A stretch of DNA of 21,111 bases from Bacteroidales bacterium UBA1628. GTDB lineage: Bacteria > Bacteroidota > Bacteroidia > Bacteroidales > UBA932. Positions 7,930 to 15,754 of this stretch are shown here, in pieces (within the stretch, counting starts at the first letter, position 1; the number at the start of each line of letters is the position of its first letter). The notes under the pieces are model-generated. The model saw only the letters and a program-made list of their open reading frames with translations. It did no database searches and was not told where the DNA came from. The position numbers and the translations under genes were made by a program. The DNA lies in the NCBI GenBank assembly GCA_002321335.1, contig DCMG01000096.1, positions 1 through 21,111 of the forward strand, given 5' to 3'.

Positions 7930-9723
7930 CTAAAAGTTATAAGGTCCGATCACTCCGAAATCCTTGTCCGGCTCATCCTGCCATGTCCTTACATGTATGA
8001 CTGGCTTAGTGTAGTCACGGAGATCCACAAGGATGAACAGGTAGCCTGTGTCAGAGTATGTCTTGGAGAAATATTCCTGTCTTATCTTTATGCCGAACAA
8101 CTGCTCTCCCTTGCCGAGTTTCATCACCTCGCAGTCTGAGAATTGCAGGTTGATATATTCCTGGCTTGCGAAGACCCTGCCGAGGTTCTTGATGTAGTTC
8201 GCCTTGCTCTGGCGGGTAAGGGTGACATAGCGGTTGTTTCTGTACTCGTTCGGCCCTTTGACGTTCCGCAGCACCCGCCCTGTGATTATAAGAGCGTCAT
8301 CATCGAATACTGAACTGATGTAGTCCAGCCGCTTCAGAGCGTATGCCGTCTTGTAGTTCTCCAGAAAACTGATGAGGATCATCTTGGCTTCCTTGCTCCA
8401 ACTGCTCTGATTGACGATGCCTTGCACTGTCTCCTTGTCTATGGAGAACGACAGGTCGCAGATCTTTTTGTCCTCGTTGAACGTGAACACTACATTCTCC
8501 ACGAACTGCCTTTGGTTGCCCTTGAACGAGAACACCATAGGAACGCTTCTCGCATAGACCTCGTCCCCCATCTCGTAGAAAGTCATGTCGTCGAAACTCA
8601 GTACTCTGGCGTTGCCGTAGCGGATGAGGCGGTTGAATATATCATAACCGTCCCGGGTGAAATATTCAGAGACCGATTTGTCCGTTCCGTCGGCTATGCT
8701 TTTGCAAACCTCTTGCACAACCTTTTCATATTTGGAAGAAAAGATGACAGGTGCGAATTCTCCGCGCGTGGAATCAGGCTCCCTCTGGAACTCCTCCCTT
8801 GCCACAACGTCCAGCACTTTCTTTTTGACGGCGGAGAAATCGATTTTCCGCACTGATGATTCGTGTGCGGTTTCAGTGGTTCCTGCCGGATTGGAGTGGG
8901 TCTTGGCGGGCTGTGTTTCACCGTCGGTGTCCTTGGCTTCCGGAGTCAGCGCCTTCTCGACGAGGCTCACCTCTCTGAACAAATGCTGGAGATGCGCCGG
9001 AGTGATCTCGTACTTGATCCTGTATTGATTGATTTTGGAGTCTGGACTCACCTCCACGAACCCCTTCCCGTCCTTGGCTGACAGCACACCGCTCCAAGTC
9101 TTTCCGTCAAAGAATTTATAGTCAATGTTTTTGACAGGCTTTCCCTCGAAGGTGAACGTCAGTTCCACGATGCCCTTGTCGTAGATGTCCTGCCTGTCGA
9201 ACTCCACATTCAGCCCTTTCAGAATGTCCTCCCGTCTGTTTTTTGCCTTGGCGATCTCCACGACATCAGGCGATGGAAGACTCCGCATCAGAGTCTCCGC
9301 CCATGAATAGTAGCGCAGCGCCACGTCCATCTGGCATTTCTTATCAGCGGAGGCCGCTATCTGAAGCATCTCCTTGACCTTTCTCCTCCTGCCATCGAAA
9401 ATCCGCTCCACGTCGCTTCTTTGAATATGTCTTGTGACAGTGGTGGTCTTTCCCGTCGTGGAGATCATCCCGCATTCTCTTTTGAGGTCTCCCAAGTAGG
9501 TGGACATCAGTCTCTTTCTGATTTCCGGCGAATATGGCAGGTCAACTGTCTGCGCAAGCTTCCCGACCAGCGCGTCAAGAGCCAGACTGTCAGCCGAGGC
9601 CGCGGCTGCCGCCGAACCTTCAGCATAGATGTACGAATTGTCTTTCCTTATGCCCGAGACGTTCTGCGCGAACACAGGAGTACAAAGCAGAGTGATAAGT
9701 ATGGTAGTCAGTAGTTTTCTCAT
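7930..9723 (-). CDS. Secreted multi-domain protein, LPP20-like N-terminus and SnoaL/NTF2-like C-terminus
   Basis: The 597-residue product has a signal peptide (MRKLLTTILITLLCTPVFAQ). The next part, SYIYAEGSAAAAASADSLAL, resembles the LPP20/FlgT-like start of Bacteroidota envelope proteins, and a helical region plus a beta domain follow. The C-terminal part begins FLENYKTAYALKRLDYISSV and looks like a SnoaL/NTF2-like pocket domain, closing with IHVRTWQDEPDKDFGVIGPY. I see no catalytic motif. The start at 9723 places the signal peptide at the N-terminus; the longer frame to 9855 would overlap the upstream gene. It lies four bases after the WG-repeat-like lipoprotein gene and three before the barrel gene, so the trio is an operon. 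Domain calls rest on pattern recognition only. Confidence 0.75.
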   Translation of the reverse strand: MRKLLTTILITLLCTPVFAQNVSGIRKDNSYIYAEGSAAAAASADSLALDALVGKLAQTVDLPYSPEIRKRLMSTYLGDLKRECGMISTTGKTTTVTRHIQRSDVERIFDGRRRKVKEMLQIAASADKKCQMDVALRYYSWAETLMRSLPSPDVVEIAKAKNRREDILKGLNVEFDRQDIYDKGIVELTFTFEGKPVKNIDYKFFDGKTWSGVLSAKDGKGFVEVSPDSKINQYRIKYEITPAHLQHLFREVSLVEKALTPEAKDTDGETQPAKTHSNPAGTTETAHESSVRKIDFSAVKKKVLDVVAREEFQREPDSTRGEFAPVIFSSKYEKVVQEVCKSIADGTDKSVSEYFTRDGYDIFNRLIRYGNARVLSFDDMTFYEMGDEVYARSVPMVFSFKGNQRQFVENVVFTFNEDKKICDLSFSIDKETVQGIVNQSSWSKEAKMILISFLENYKTAYALKRLDYISSVFDDDALIITGRVLRNVKGPNEYRNNRYVTLTRQSKANYIKNLGRVFASQEYINLQFSDCEVMKLGKGEQLFGIKIRQEYFSKTYSDTGYLFILVDLRDYTKPVIHVRTWQDEPDKDFGVIGPYNF

Positions 9724-9727
9724 TTCC

Positions 9728-10276
9728 CTAACGTCTGTATGCTGAACATTCGGCCTCAAACCGTAGTTTCTGATCTTTTTCCATCGGCCCGCCGACCTTT
9801 TGAAGCGCGGTCCTGATGCCGTCGGCCATAAGCTTGGCTGTCCCGGCTGAGGCACTGTCGGACTGGCAGTACCGCCTCAACTCCTCGTAGTTGGCCAATA
9901 TGCTGTCCCACTGCTCCCTACGCGCCTTTTCTATCTTTGAGTATGCATCCAGAATATCTTCGAAAGTAGCCCCGCCCTCCGTTACTGTCTCTCCCAATCT
10001 TTTTCCGCTCCGGTCAAAGAACCCAACGGTCTGTCCGGTAAAAGCCGCAGCGATATCATCGGAAATATAGTAGATGTCATCATAGACCGGAGCCAGAATT
10101 TCTCTACCGGAAGTGTCAGCCAACCCGTATCTGCCGTCCAGCGACACGATCATGGTGCCGTTAAGGCAGTTGGTTTCCGTGTCGTATGTCGGCAAGACAG
10201 CCTTCACTTCGGTTCTCGAAGCGCAAGACATAGCCATCAGAGTCAAAAGCAGGAATATTACTGGTTCTCTATGCAT
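9728..10276 (-). CDS. WG-repeat-like lipoprotein
   Basis: The 182-residue product begins MHREPVIFLLLTLMAMSCAS, a lipoprotein signal with the acylated cysteine at about residue 18. Residues around 45-95 resemble WG repeats: SLDGRYGLADTSGREILAPV, then YDDI and VGFFDRSGKRLGE, the usual pattern of glycine-containing strands followed by P-x-Y-D. The C-terminal half is helical and charged. It is the first gene of the envelope operon and is transcribed divergently from the Ser/Thr kinase. A structural or sensor role in the envelope is possible, but nothing in the sequence shows a specific function. Confidence 0.7.
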   Translation of the reverse strand: MHREPVIFLLLTLMAMSCASRTEVKAVLPTYDTETNCLNGTMIVSLDGRYGLADTSGREILAPVYDDIYYISDDIAAAFTGQTVGFFDRSGKRLGETVTEGGATFEDILDAYSKIEKARREQWDSILANYEELRRYCQSDSASAGTAKLMADGIRTALQKVGGPMEKDQKLRFEAECSAYRR

Positions 10277-10291
10277 ATTAAATCAAACTAA

Positions 10292-10299
10292 CAAATTTA
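10292..10299 (-). promoter_or_regulatory. Possible -7 box for the envelope operon
   Basis: On the minus strand this is TAAATTTG, fitting TAnnTTTG, 16 bases upstream of the lipoprotein ATG. I do not find a matching TTTG at the usual distance upstream. Confidence 0.35.
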
Positions 10300-10307
10300 C
10301 CAATATT

Positions 10308-10341
10308 TTTGGTATAATACGTACGGAAAAGATTATATTTG
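10308..10341 (+). promoter_or_regulatory. Possible promoter of the Ser/Thr kinase
   Basis: TTTG at 10308-10311 and TATATTTG at 10334-10341 resemble the Bacteroidota promoter, with a spacer of 22 bases that is somewhat long. The expected start is about 12 bases before the kinase ATG. It overlaps the control region of the divergent envelope operon. Confidence 0.45.
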
Positions 10342-10360
10342 GCTTTCAATTAGTGCAATT

Positions 10361-11329
10361 ATGGAGGAGACATCAGCTTTTTTCGGTTCCATCGGAGACT
10401 TGTCTGACCGAGAGTTCTGGGATATTCAGAAAATCCACGAATCGCCGGAAAGTTATTCCATACTCAGTCAGGCGAAACTTGACGGCAAGTTGGTGGCTCT
10501 GAAGTCATTGAAGCCTGAATATATCGGAAATCCCTTTTATGAGGGACTGCTTCGCAAGGAGTACGAGATCAGTCGCTCTTTGAACCACCCATGTATCTGC
10601 CAGACCCTTGATTTCATGAATATGTCAGGACTTGGCAACTGCATCGTCACTCAATGGATTGACGGCGAGAGTCTTGCCGCACTTTTGCCGGGACTGAGGA
10701 CCCGGTCGACGGGCCATCCAATCCGGCCTCTGAGCCTGTCGAAGCGTACCGGCCTTCGTCACTTCGGCAAGCTCAGTGACCGAAGTAATGGGCTCAGCCA
10801 AAAAATCCTTCTCGAACTCTGCGACGCCCTTGAGTACCTGCACCGCAACCAGATCATCCACAGGGATCTGAAACCATCCAACATAATGATAACCAGAAAC
10901 GGTCAGAATGTCAAGCTGATCGATTTCGGTCTTTCCGACGCTGAATGGTACACCACTTTCAAGAACCCCGCCGGAACAAAAGACTACATCTCACCGGAGC
11001 AGATGGCAGGGGAGAGTTTGGACTGCCGTACGGACATATATTCATTAGGGAAAATAATGCAGGCGATGGGAGTGTATCTTAGGATAGCCGCAACCTGTAC
11101 CGCCGAAGACCGCGACAAGCGCTATGCTTCAGTGGAGGAAGTCCGGGCAGCCATTCTCGGAAGTGAGAGAAGTAGACGCCGGATTGCGGTCGCCGTCATT
11201 GCATCTGTTTTTGTCATCGTGTTGTCACTCAGCATGATGCGTCTGGACATCAAAGGTGTAAAGAACCGCCGGGCAGTGGATCCCGTATTCGAGGAAATCT
11301 CCGCCGAGATCAAGGAAGCCGGCTATTGA
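10361..11329 (+). CDS. Membrane-anchored Ser/Thr protein kinase with an in-frame repeat insertion
   Basis: The 322-residue product has a Hanks-type kinase core. K48 in VALKSLK is the ATP-binding lysine, HRDLKPSN (167-174) is the catalytic loop with D169, DFG is at 188-190, and GTKDYISPEQMAG is the end of the activation segment. The C-lobe is short and is followed by one membrane helix (about 275-292) and a short tail of about 30 residues with no PASTA repeats. Between GESLAALLP and the helix LSQKILLELCDALEYLH there are about 34 residues, of which most are encoded by a palindromic repeat; close homologues would normally have 10-15 residues there. The gene is divergent from the envelope operon and overlaps the 3' end of the convergent gene by seven bases. 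Targets are unknown. Confidence 0.9.
   Translation: MEETSAFFGSIGDLSDREFWDIQKIHESPESYSILSQAKLDGKLVALKSLKPEYIGNPFYEGLLRKEYEISRSLNHPCICQTLDFMNMSGLGNCIVTQWIDGESLAALLPGLRTRSTGHPIRPLSLSKRTGLRHFGKLSDRSNGLSQKILLELCDALEYLHRNQIIHRDLKPSNIMITRNGQNVKLIDFGLSDAEWYTTFKNPAGTKDYISPEQMAGESLDCRTDIYSLGKIMQAMGVYLRIAATCTAEDRDKRYASVEEVRAAILGSERSRRRIAVAVIASVFVIVLSLSMMRLDIKGVKNRRAVDPVFEEISAEIKEAGY
10727..10790. repeat. Copy of the palindromic repeat inside the kinase gene
   Basis: TGAGCCTGTCGAAG (10731-10744) and CTTCGGCAAGCTCA (10762-10775) are inverted, with two mismatches that are wobble-compatible in RNA. A nested pair ACTTCGG / CCGAAGT surrounds the right arm. The right part matches the intergenic copy at 3731-3752 in 21 of 22 bases. 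The frame stays open and encodes PLSLSKRTGLRHFGKLSDRS. Confidence 0.8.
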
Positions 11330-11910
11330 TTGTTCCCTTCGCTGATGACATCTACTCTGTTCAGACCTTCCTGTGTACCAGCGATGTATGAGAGGGTATA
11401 TTCCCCATTCCGCAGAATCCTAGGAATGTACAGCGGGTAGCCGATCATGAACGACTCCGCCTGGAATTTGTCGCCTTCAAGCAGTTTCGAGTTCTCGGAT
11501 TTTATGACGGTGTAGTTGCTGTCTCCGTCGTAGCATAGCGTGACAAGCCTGTTCGGAGCCCATCCGATGAGCACCTTCGCCCCTTTTTGCAGGTCGGATG
11601 TGCAGACCTTCTTCACCGAGAAGAAGTTGGACACATAATGCTCGTCATTCAAGATGTTCTGCTTGAATGTTTTGAAATCTCTTTTACCGACATATCTGGA
11701 CAGCACGTTGAGGGTTGAGACCCTCGGTGTAGGTTTCAACGTCACATATCCCCACAGCCTTTTCAGGGTGGATGCCGAAATCAATTCGCCGGATTCATGC
11801 TCGACCACAACGGACAACGCCTCGAAATCAGCGGATGTGGAAAGCCTTCTTCCATAGCGCTTCTCGACCTCAGCCAGCAGATAATTCAGTTCCGGAACTA
11901 TTTTAGCCAT
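11323..11910 (-). CDS. Bacteroidota-specific helix-turn-helix-like protein of unknown function
   Basis: The 195-residue product has an N-terminal region (about 1-90) that looks like a DNA-binding helical domain: YLLAEVEKRYGRRLSTSADF, then SGELISASTLKRLWGY and STLNVLSRYVGKRDFKTF. I know this arrangement from uncharacterised Bacteroidota proteins in which the STLKRLWGY segment is the likely recognition helix. The C-terminal half is beta-rich (KGAKVLIGWAPNRLVTLCYD, ESFMIGYPLYIPRILRNGEY) and could bind a ligand. It has its own promoter and is convergent with the kinase, overlapping it by seven bases at the stop codons. A regulator role is inference. Confidence 0.75.
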   Translation of the reverse strand: MAKIVPELNYLLAEVEKRYGRRLSTSADFEALSVVVEHESGELISASTLKRLWGYVTLKPTPRVSTLNVLSRYVGKRDFKTFKQNILNDEHYVSNFFSVKKVCTSDLQKGAKVLIGWAPNRLVTLCYDGDSNYTVIKSENSKLLEGDKFQAESFMIGYPLYIPRILRNGEYTLSYIAGTQEGLNRVDVISEGNNQ

Positions 11911-11932
11911 TTATGAAATTGTTTTTAAGTTA

Positions 11933-11963
11933 CAAAGATATTCATTTAGCTCCTTCTGTTCAA
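11933..11963 (-). promoter_or_regulatory. Promoter of the helix-turn-helix-like gene
   Basis: On the minus strand TTG (11963-11961) and TATCTTTG (11940-11933) are 20 bases apart, matching the Bacteroidota promoter. The start site would be about 17 bases upstream of the ATG. Confidence 0.65.
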
Positions 11964-13026
11964 GTTCATTCCGGTTCATTGTCCTCATTCGTTCATCATT
12001 CATCGTAACTCCCGCCCGGCCCCTATCCCATCAGATCACGATGCGGCTCTTCCTCCCATGTTTGCTGCCGGAAAGGCAAAGGAAAACCACCCCGCCAATC
12101 ATGAAGAGACCAAGTAGAGAAAATGCCCCTCCCCATCCTCCCCGTTGCGGCACCCAAGAATGCCGTAATACCCACACCTGGAGTGGCAAACAGTTGTCTT
12201 CCAACGAGATAGGTTTCTAGGTGAGCGAAGTTTTTCACACCTAGGATGTGATGCCGCCCACAGACCGCATTGAACCGAGGTTTCCATCTCCCAAGTGTGC
12301 AAAATTACCCACATCCAGAGTGATAAACTATTGTCCACCAATGAAATGAGTTTCTATGTGTGATAAGATGCCCAGAAAGAGGACGCAAGCATCCTCAGTC
12401 CCGAATTCTGAACCTTTGTACTGCCTCCCATCTCTATATTTTTACAGTTGGCGGGAACGCCCAAAGCCATCTGAAGCCTCTGTAATCAAGATGGCTGTTC
12501 CCCACGATGTTCTTCCGCATCGAATAGAGAACATTGAACGGCGCCACAGGTGCCTGCAAGGTCGATGGCTGTTCCCACCAATTGCAGCAACTGCCATACA
12601 CCCCAAGTGCAAATATAATCGTGCGCGACCGTTGCCCGTCCCCTCAGTTTGCAACACCAGAAGCGCCCTCTTCCGTTCTCGCCCCTCAGGCCATGCCGAT
12701 GGACGATTCACCTCTCTATTCATAACGAAATCGTGACCGACGTAATTATTTCACCCACCACCCCGTAAATGAACCGAAATGAACTTGATTCGACGAATAT
12801 TTATTGTGATAATTGCACTCAAATTAAAGTAGGAACGAATATTAGTAAGAAGAAAACGATGAACCTTAACACGAATATGAAACCAACCTTAGCCACAAGC
12901 AACTGCGGCGCTATTTCGCTACATTTTGGCGAAAAACCGAGAATATGGCCATGTTCGATAATGAGGCGAGGATGAGTTTGAATAAATGAAAGGTTTATTT
13001 TCAGTATCAAGATAATTATAAACAAC
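11964..13026. other. Long region without a convincing gene; diverged repeats
   Basis: Several short open frames exist on both strands but none shows a recognisable domain, and they are broken or overlap each other. Positions 12151-12230 and 12289-12368 are a direct repeat that matches without gaps at roughly 56 of 80 bases by hand alignment. GATGGCTGTTCCC occurs at 12490-12502 and again at 12564-12576. The left part (to about 12740) is GC-rich and the right part (from about 12770) is AT-rich like the island that follows. This may be a decayed repeat-protein gene read on the minus strand, or a non-coding repeat region. Confidence 0.6.
12151..12368. repeat. Two diverged direct repeats of about 80 bases
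   Basis: The units start at 12151 (CACCCAAGAATGCCGTAATA) and 12289 (CTCCCAAGTGTGCAAAATTA) with a period of 138 bases and align without gaps at about 70 percent. Weaker related stretches follow near 12490-12502 and 12564-12615. The nature of the repeat is unknown. Confidence 0.6.
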
Positions 13027-13413
13027 ATGAACAAAATGAAAATTGATTTTACTTTAGAGGAAGAGTTTGCCATATATAAGGTAGCAAAGATGATGGCAGA
13101 GGCAGATGGAGTTGTCCTTCACAAGGAACTTGAAGGTATTGCAGAATGTATGGCCTCACTTGGTTTGACAGGAGAGGCTTATGATAAAGTTGTTGTTTCA
13201 GGTGAAAAAATGGCAACAATTGAGGCTCTCTCTAGAATTGAAAAAATGGGAGAAGAAAAGAAAAAATTCGTATCATCATTCTTGGGAAACCTGATCGCTA
13301 TTGATGGTGATGTAGCCGATGTGGAAATGGCCTTGTGGGCATTTATTATCAAGGCTGCTGATTTGCCAAAAATGAACATCAGGCAAGCAGTGGATATTTT
13401 CAAGAGATATTAG
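13027..13413 (+). CDS. TerB-like protein, first copy
   Basis: The 128-residue helical product resembles TerB/TerB-like domains, acidic all-helical modules linked to tellurite resistance and stress systems. Two acidic turns are typical: KMMAEADGVVLHKELEGI (about 21-38) and AIDGDVADVEMALWAF (about 90-105), each with D-G followed by an acidic residue. It ends IIKAADLPKMNIRQAVDIFK. The second TerB-like gene of the island (16750) has the same layout, with ADLPPM in the matching place. The base composition is AT-rich, unlike the gcv operon. It begins the island, 12 bases ahead of the tandem GTPase gene. Membership of TerB is by motif resemblance; a distant helical family is possible. Confidence 0.7.
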   Translation: MNKMKIDFTLEEEFAIYKVAKMMAEADGVVLHKELEGIAECMASLGLTGEAYDKVVVSGEKMATIEALSRIEKMGEEKKKFVSSFLGNLIAIDGDVADVEMALWAFIIKAADLPKMNIRQAVDIFKRY

Positions 13414-13425
13414 AAACGTTAGCAT

Positions 13426-14667
13426 ATGCCGAAAACTCCGAATATCGTCTTTATTGGAGGCATAGAATCAGGAAAAACTTCGACTATCGAAAGTCTATGG
13501 TCGGAGAATGTGAACGATTATCGGTCTGATAAAGGTGTGTTAAGACTCAAAGTCTCAGAAATGTTGATAGGGCGTGAGGTCGTGGATTTTGATGTGATAG
13601 AATTGCCTCGTGTTAATTTTACTTCGTCAGAGTGGATAAAAAAGCCAGATGTGAAGGATCTTCTTGAAGCTGCTGATATAATAGTATATATTCTACCTTG
13701 TGACGATTCGTTAATAAATATTAGAAAACAATACTTGGAGAAAGTCTTTGATTCTCTTCATCTAAAGGATAATCTAGTATTTATTATTGGCTATGGGATG
13801 GCCGATTGGATATTAAATCCAATCGCATCAAGAAATTTAGAAATTGCGAAATCTAGACAGGTGGGTTTAACAGCAGTTTCAAATATTATGCAGAAAACAA
13901 ATATTGTTTTTAATGAATTTTCATCATTCACCAGATATGCTCCTACGTTCTCTATTGATTCTATAATTCCATATTCAAATACCCTTTCATGGAATATAGA
14001 CTTGCTAAAATATCAGATATGGAATGGACTAGTAATGGCGATGAACGAATATGTGTTTGACCCGTCTTTGCCAACACTTGTTCTTTCCGGTAAAACTGGA
14101 TGTGGCAAAACATCTACAATAAATGCACTTTGGAATCTTAATCTTGCTACAGGCAGGGTTGTATCTTGTACAAAATTTCCTGCTGTGATACATATTGAAG
14201 ATGAGTACAACGGAAAGAACATATCTTTCAATCTGGTGGATTTGCCGGGAATCGCTGAAAGTATGGATGCGAATTCTGTTTACAAAAAATTCTACTATAA
14301 ATTTATCGCTAAAGCATCTGTATTGGTTTGCTTATCTCAAGCGGACAGACGGGCATATAAGCAGGACCAAATATTTTATTCAGATCTAATAAAGAATAGA
14401 ATACTTCTTCCATCGCAGAATATTATTCTTGGAATCAATCAGGCCGATCTACTGTTTAAAGATGTGGAACATCCGGATGGGATTGATCTGCATACTATTG
14501 ATGGTGATAATAACATAATATCGGAAAAATCAAATGACTATTTCAATAGTATATCAGAAGTGTTTGCTGGTTTTAGTAAAGTGACTCCAGAATCCGTGTC
14601 CATTTACTCGGTTCATCAAGATTGGAATTTAAAGTCTCTTAAAAATAAAATTTATAAATTATTGTAA
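13426..14667 (+). CDS. Tandem GTPase with degenerate first G domain
   Basis: The 413-residue product has two consecutive GTPase domains of the Era/YfjP/IRG-like kind. Domain 1 (about 5-205): P-loop GGIESGKT (11-18), then VIELPR (57-62) where DxxG is expected, and GYGMAD (122-127) where N/TKxD is expected. Domain 2 (about 216-413): P-loop GKTGCGKT (222-229), G3 DLPG (272-275), and G4 NQAD (338-341). The end of both domains is similar: YSNTLSWNIDLL and YSVHQDWNLKSL, the G5 region. So the second domain is canonical and the first keeps nucleotide-phosphate binding but has lost the base-specificity and switch II signature. No membrane helix is obvious. Its stop is one base before the next GTPase gene. 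It probably works with the permuted GTPase. Confidence 0.88.
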   Translation: MPKTPNIVFIGGIESGKTSTIESLWSENVNDYRSDKGVLRLKVSEMLIGREVVDFDVIELPRVNFTSSEWIKKPDVKDLLEAADIIVYILPCDDSLINIRKQYLEKVFDSLHLKDNLVFIIGYGMADWILNPIASRNLEIAKSRQVGLTAVSNIMQKTNIVFNEFSSFTRYAPTFSIDSIIPYSNTLSWNIDLLKYQIWNGLVMAMNEYVFDPSLPTLVLSGKTGCGKTSTINALWNLNLATGRVVSCTKFPAVIHIEDEYNGKNISFNLVDLPGIAESMDANSVYKKFYYKFIAKASVLVCLSQADRRAYKQDQIFYSDLIKNRILLPSQNIILGINQADLLFKDVEHPDGIDLHTIDGDNNIISEKSNDYFNSISEVFAGFSKVTPESVSIYSVHQDWNLKSLKNKIYKLL

Positions 14668-14668
14668 T

Positions 14669-15748
14669 ATGGGTATTTTTGATAAAATTAAAACCGGGTC
14701 TAAGAAGAATGGAATCCCGAAGTTGGTCATCGGCATCAATCAAGTCGATAACTTAGGTGAATGGGATAATGATATCAATCAGCCGACTCCAGAGACTGAG
14801 GCAAAAATCAAAGAAAGAGCAAATGATATCATTGAAAAACTTACGTCAGGAAATCATGGGGCCTCAAGAGACCAAATTGAGTACTTCTCCGCATTGAGGG
14901 CTTATAGGTTACCGCAGGTAATTAATAAGATCATTCATTGTACAGGCGTTATCACTACATTCAAACCAAAGGAAATAACCGATCCCGATTGCTCCGAAGG
15001 AATGTCAGATGAAAATCGCAAAGAAATCAATGCAATGCTTCAACAAAGTCGTGCAAAGAGTAAGTCAATGGGACTTGATACCTTTATTGTGGAATTATTA
15101 TCAAAAGTTGATGATTCTCAGAAAAAGGAATTACAAAAGATTATCAAGGAGAAAAAAGAAAAGCCTATTAATGTGGCAATCATTGGCCAGTCTGGTGTGG
15201 GGAAATCCACAACCGTTAACAATCTCTTTGGGGCTAAAGAAAGAACTAGCCGTGTGGGGGAAGGCACAAATGTACATAATTATGGCGGCTACAAGGAGTA
15301 TTACCTTGAAGATGGTAGTGTGATGAGAGTAGCGGATCTTCCGGGATACGGAAGAGGGCTTGGAGAAGATGAGGCATATAAGCCAATGTATATAAACGCA
15401 CTTAAAAACTGCGATGTTATTTTACTCATCATTCAAGCCAATGATAAGGCTATTGCTGATGACCAGTATATGGTTGAGTGCCTTTATGAATGGAGCAAAG
15501 AAGGATTGTTGACGAACGATGAAATGTATTACGGCCAAGAGACCGGCCTAAATGAAAATTTTACGGTTAAAGAAATTCTGGAAAATAAACGGGATGATAG
15601 TTTAACTTCAGAAGTAAGTAATCCACACTTTGAAGTTAAAACAGACTATCTCGCCGAAATAGAGAATCTCTGTCGTAAGGCTTTGAATGATTTGGAGCCA
15701 AATACAGAGGAGTATAAGAAAATCAAAGCAATCTTTAAGTCCTTATAG
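14669..15748 (+). CDS. GTPase with permuted motif order G4-G5-G1-G3
   Basis: The 359-residue product begins with what is normally the second half of a YfjP-like GTPase: PKLVIGINQVDNLGEWD with G4 N24-Q-V-D27, a helix (TPETEAKIKERANDIIEKL) and a G5-like FSALRAYRLPQVINKI (S74-A75). A linker with helices follows (about 95-165). Then comes a normal first half: G1 GQSGVGKS (173-180), a threonine T200 in the G2 region, and G3 DLPG (223-226), ending ILLIIQANDKAIADDQYM. No G4 follows; the C-terminal 85 residues are charged and helical. The order is therefore like circularly permuted GTPases (RbgA/RsgA type), but the sequence belongs to another family. It lies one base after the tandem GTPase gene and six before the next. 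Confidence 0.85.
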   Translation: MGIFDKIKTGSKKNGIPKLVIGINQVDNLGEWDNDINQPTPETEAKIKERANDIIEKLTSGNHGASRDQIEYFSALRAYRLPQVINKIIHCTGVITTFKPKEITDPDCSEGMSDENRKEINAMLQQSRAKSKSMGLDTFIVELLSKVDDSQKKELQKIIKEKKEKPINVAIIGQSGVGKSTTVNNLFGAKERTSRVGEGTNVHNYGGYKEYYLEDGSVMRVADLPGYGRGLGEDEAYKPMYINALKNCDVILLIIQANDKAIADDQYMVECLYEWSKEGLLTNDEMYYGQETGLNENFTVKEILENKRDDSLTSEVSNPHFEVKTDYLAEIENLCRKALNDLEPNTEEYKKIKAIFKSL

Positions 15749-15754
15749 ATAATT

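Noticed and set aside
9724..9855. Upstream start of the 597-residue secreted protein
   Set aside because: It would overlap the lipoprotein gene and bury the signal peptide inside the protein.
12356..12736. Open frames 12356-12736 (+) and 12442-12723 (-)
   Set aside because: No recognisable domain, they overlap on opposite strands, and the region contains degenerate repeats.
12859..12975. Short open frame of 38 codons (MNLNTNMKPTLATSNCGAIS...) ahead of the island
   Set aside because: No family match that I know and no clear promoter; could be a leader peptide but cannot be supported.
11964..13026. CRISPR array or diversity-generating template repeat
   Set aside because: Repeats are few, long, strongly diverged and unevenly spaced, and no Cas or reverse transcriptase gene is nearby.
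15584..15595. NKRD (residues 306-309) as a G4 motif of the permuted GTPase
   Set aside because: It is not preceded by a hydrophobic strand and lies in a charged helical stretch; chance match, while NQVD at the N-terminus has the right context.
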